Assembly (NCBI GenBank): GCA_024639745.1
Contig: JAHEHW010000079.1
Location: 1-7,343 of the forward strand
Direction of reading: 5' to 3'
DNA from: Salaquimonas sp.
Lineage (GTDB): Bacteria > Pseudomonadota > Alphaproteobacteria > Rhizobiales > Rhizobiaceae
DNA length: 7,343 nt
Shown here: one piece after another, positions 6,826 to 7,343 of the stretch
How the letters are laid out: every line of letters starts with the position of its first letter
How positions within the stretch are numbered: position 1 is the first letter of the stretch
Program-made: the position numbers and the translations under genes
The notes under the pieces: generated by a model
What the model saw: the letters and a program-made list of their open reading frames with translations, nothing else
What the model was told of the DNA's origin: nothing
Database searches by the model: none

Positions 6826-7343
6826 TCAAATAGAAACCGTCATGCCGCCATCGACGTAAAGAACATGTCCGTTGACAAAGGACGAAGCGGGCCCGGCCAG
6901 AAATACTGCCGCCCCCACCAACTCATCAACCTCACCCCACCGGCCGGCTGGTGTGCGTTTTTCCAGCCATGTCGTAAAATCCGGATCGTCGACCAAAGCC
7001 TGGTTCAACGGTGTTTTGAAATAGCCCGGCGCGATGGCGTTGACCTGCAGGCCATAACGCGCCCAATCGGTCGCCATCCCGCGCGTGAGATTGCGAATAG
7101 CTCCCTTGGTTGCCGTGTATGGAGCTATGCCGGTACGCGCCAGCTCGCTTTGAACCGAAGCGATGTTGATGATCTTGCCAGTATTTCTTTTGATCATCTT
7201 CCTGCCGACGGCCTTGCCGACCAGATAGGCGCTCGTGACATTGGTCTTGAGCAGCAATTCCCACTTATCGTCGGGAAATTCCTCCAGCGGCGTCCGGTGC
7301 TGCATGCCAGCATTATTGATCAGGATGTCGATCGGTCGCTCGG
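6826..7343 (-). CDS. idnO: Gluconate 5-dehydrogenase-type SDR (IdnO-like), C-terminal part (cut by right edge)
   Basis: The frame enters from the right edge and gives 171 visible residues, with the start and the TGxxxGxG motif outside the window. It begins at ERPIDILINNAG, so the SDR NNAG motif is present. The catalytic residues are Ser in NIASVQSE (codon 7156-7158), Tyr in APYTATK (codon 7117-7119) and Lys (codon 7105-7107). The segments SVQSEL, NAIAPGYFKT, TTWLEKRTPAGRWG and VNGHVLYVDGGM closely match E. coli IdnO. IdnO reversibly reduces 5-keto-D-gluconate to D-gluconate, and its usual partner IdnD is encoded three genes downstream. The stop is 13 nt before the next start, so the two are probably co-transcribed. 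Internal methionines such as the one at 7305 are not the start, because the reading frame and the conserved NNAG continue upstream. Confidence 0.9.
   Translation of the reverse strand, partial: ERPIDILINNAGMQHRTPLEEFPDDKWELLLKTNVTSAYLVGKAVGRKMIKRNTGKIINIASVQSELARTGIAPYTATKGAIRNLTRGMATDWARYGLQVNAIAPGYFKTPLNQALVDDPDFTTWLEKRTPAGRWGEVDELVGAAVFLAGPASSFVNGHVLYVDGGMTVSI

Overview
This window is a stretch of a sugar-acid catabolic operon, almost certainly from an alphaproteobacterium of the Rhizobium/Agrobacterium/Brucella type. I base that on the moderately high GC content, the protein flavours and the packing of many oxidoreductases, not on a database match. All eight recognisable genes lie on the minus strand, so transcription enters from the right edge. 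No promoter, regulator, transporter, kinase, aldolase, RNA gene, mobile element or CRISPR array is visible. The genes at both edges are cut.

In transcription order (high to low coordinates) the layout is: a gluconate 5-dehydrogenase of the IdnO type (5' end outside the window); a beta-hydroxyacid dehydrogenase resembling tartronate semialdehyde reductase; an extended SDR of the D-erythronate dehydrogenase (DenD) type; an L-idonate 5-dehydrogenase (IdnD, zinc MDR); a classical SDR of the 2-keto-3-deoxy-L-fuconate 4-dehydrogenase / BDH2 type; an IlvD/Edd-family aldonate dehydratase close to D-xylonate dehydratase; a fumarylacetoacetate-hydrolase-fold hydrolase that starts at TTG; and the first 125 codons of another classical SDR that runs off the left edge. 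The first four genes are separated by 13, 3 and 2 nt. The next three have 33, 41 and 51 nt leaders, each with a good Shine-Dalgarno. The last SDR follows the hydrolase by 3 nt.

Together the genes suggest two modules. IdnO/IdnD, with the DenD-like and GarR-like enzymes, would interconvert or oxidise aldonates through keto intermediates. The dehydratase, SDR and FAH hydrolase form the signature trio of a non-phosphorylative 'diketo-hydrolase' route: aldonate to 2-keto-3-deoxyaldonate, to 2,4-diketo-3-deoxyaldonate, to pyruvate plus a 2-hydroxyacid. The 2-hydroxyacid would be lactate, glycolate or glycerate, depending on whether the substrate is a 6-deoxyhexonate, pentonate or hexonate. The true substrate cannot be read from the sequence. 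This combination of an idonate pair, a DenD homologue and a diketo-hydrolase trio is the most interesting aspect of the window. A small local oddity is a perfect 10-bp tandem duplication at the stop codon of the central SDR gene, followed by a hairpin arm.
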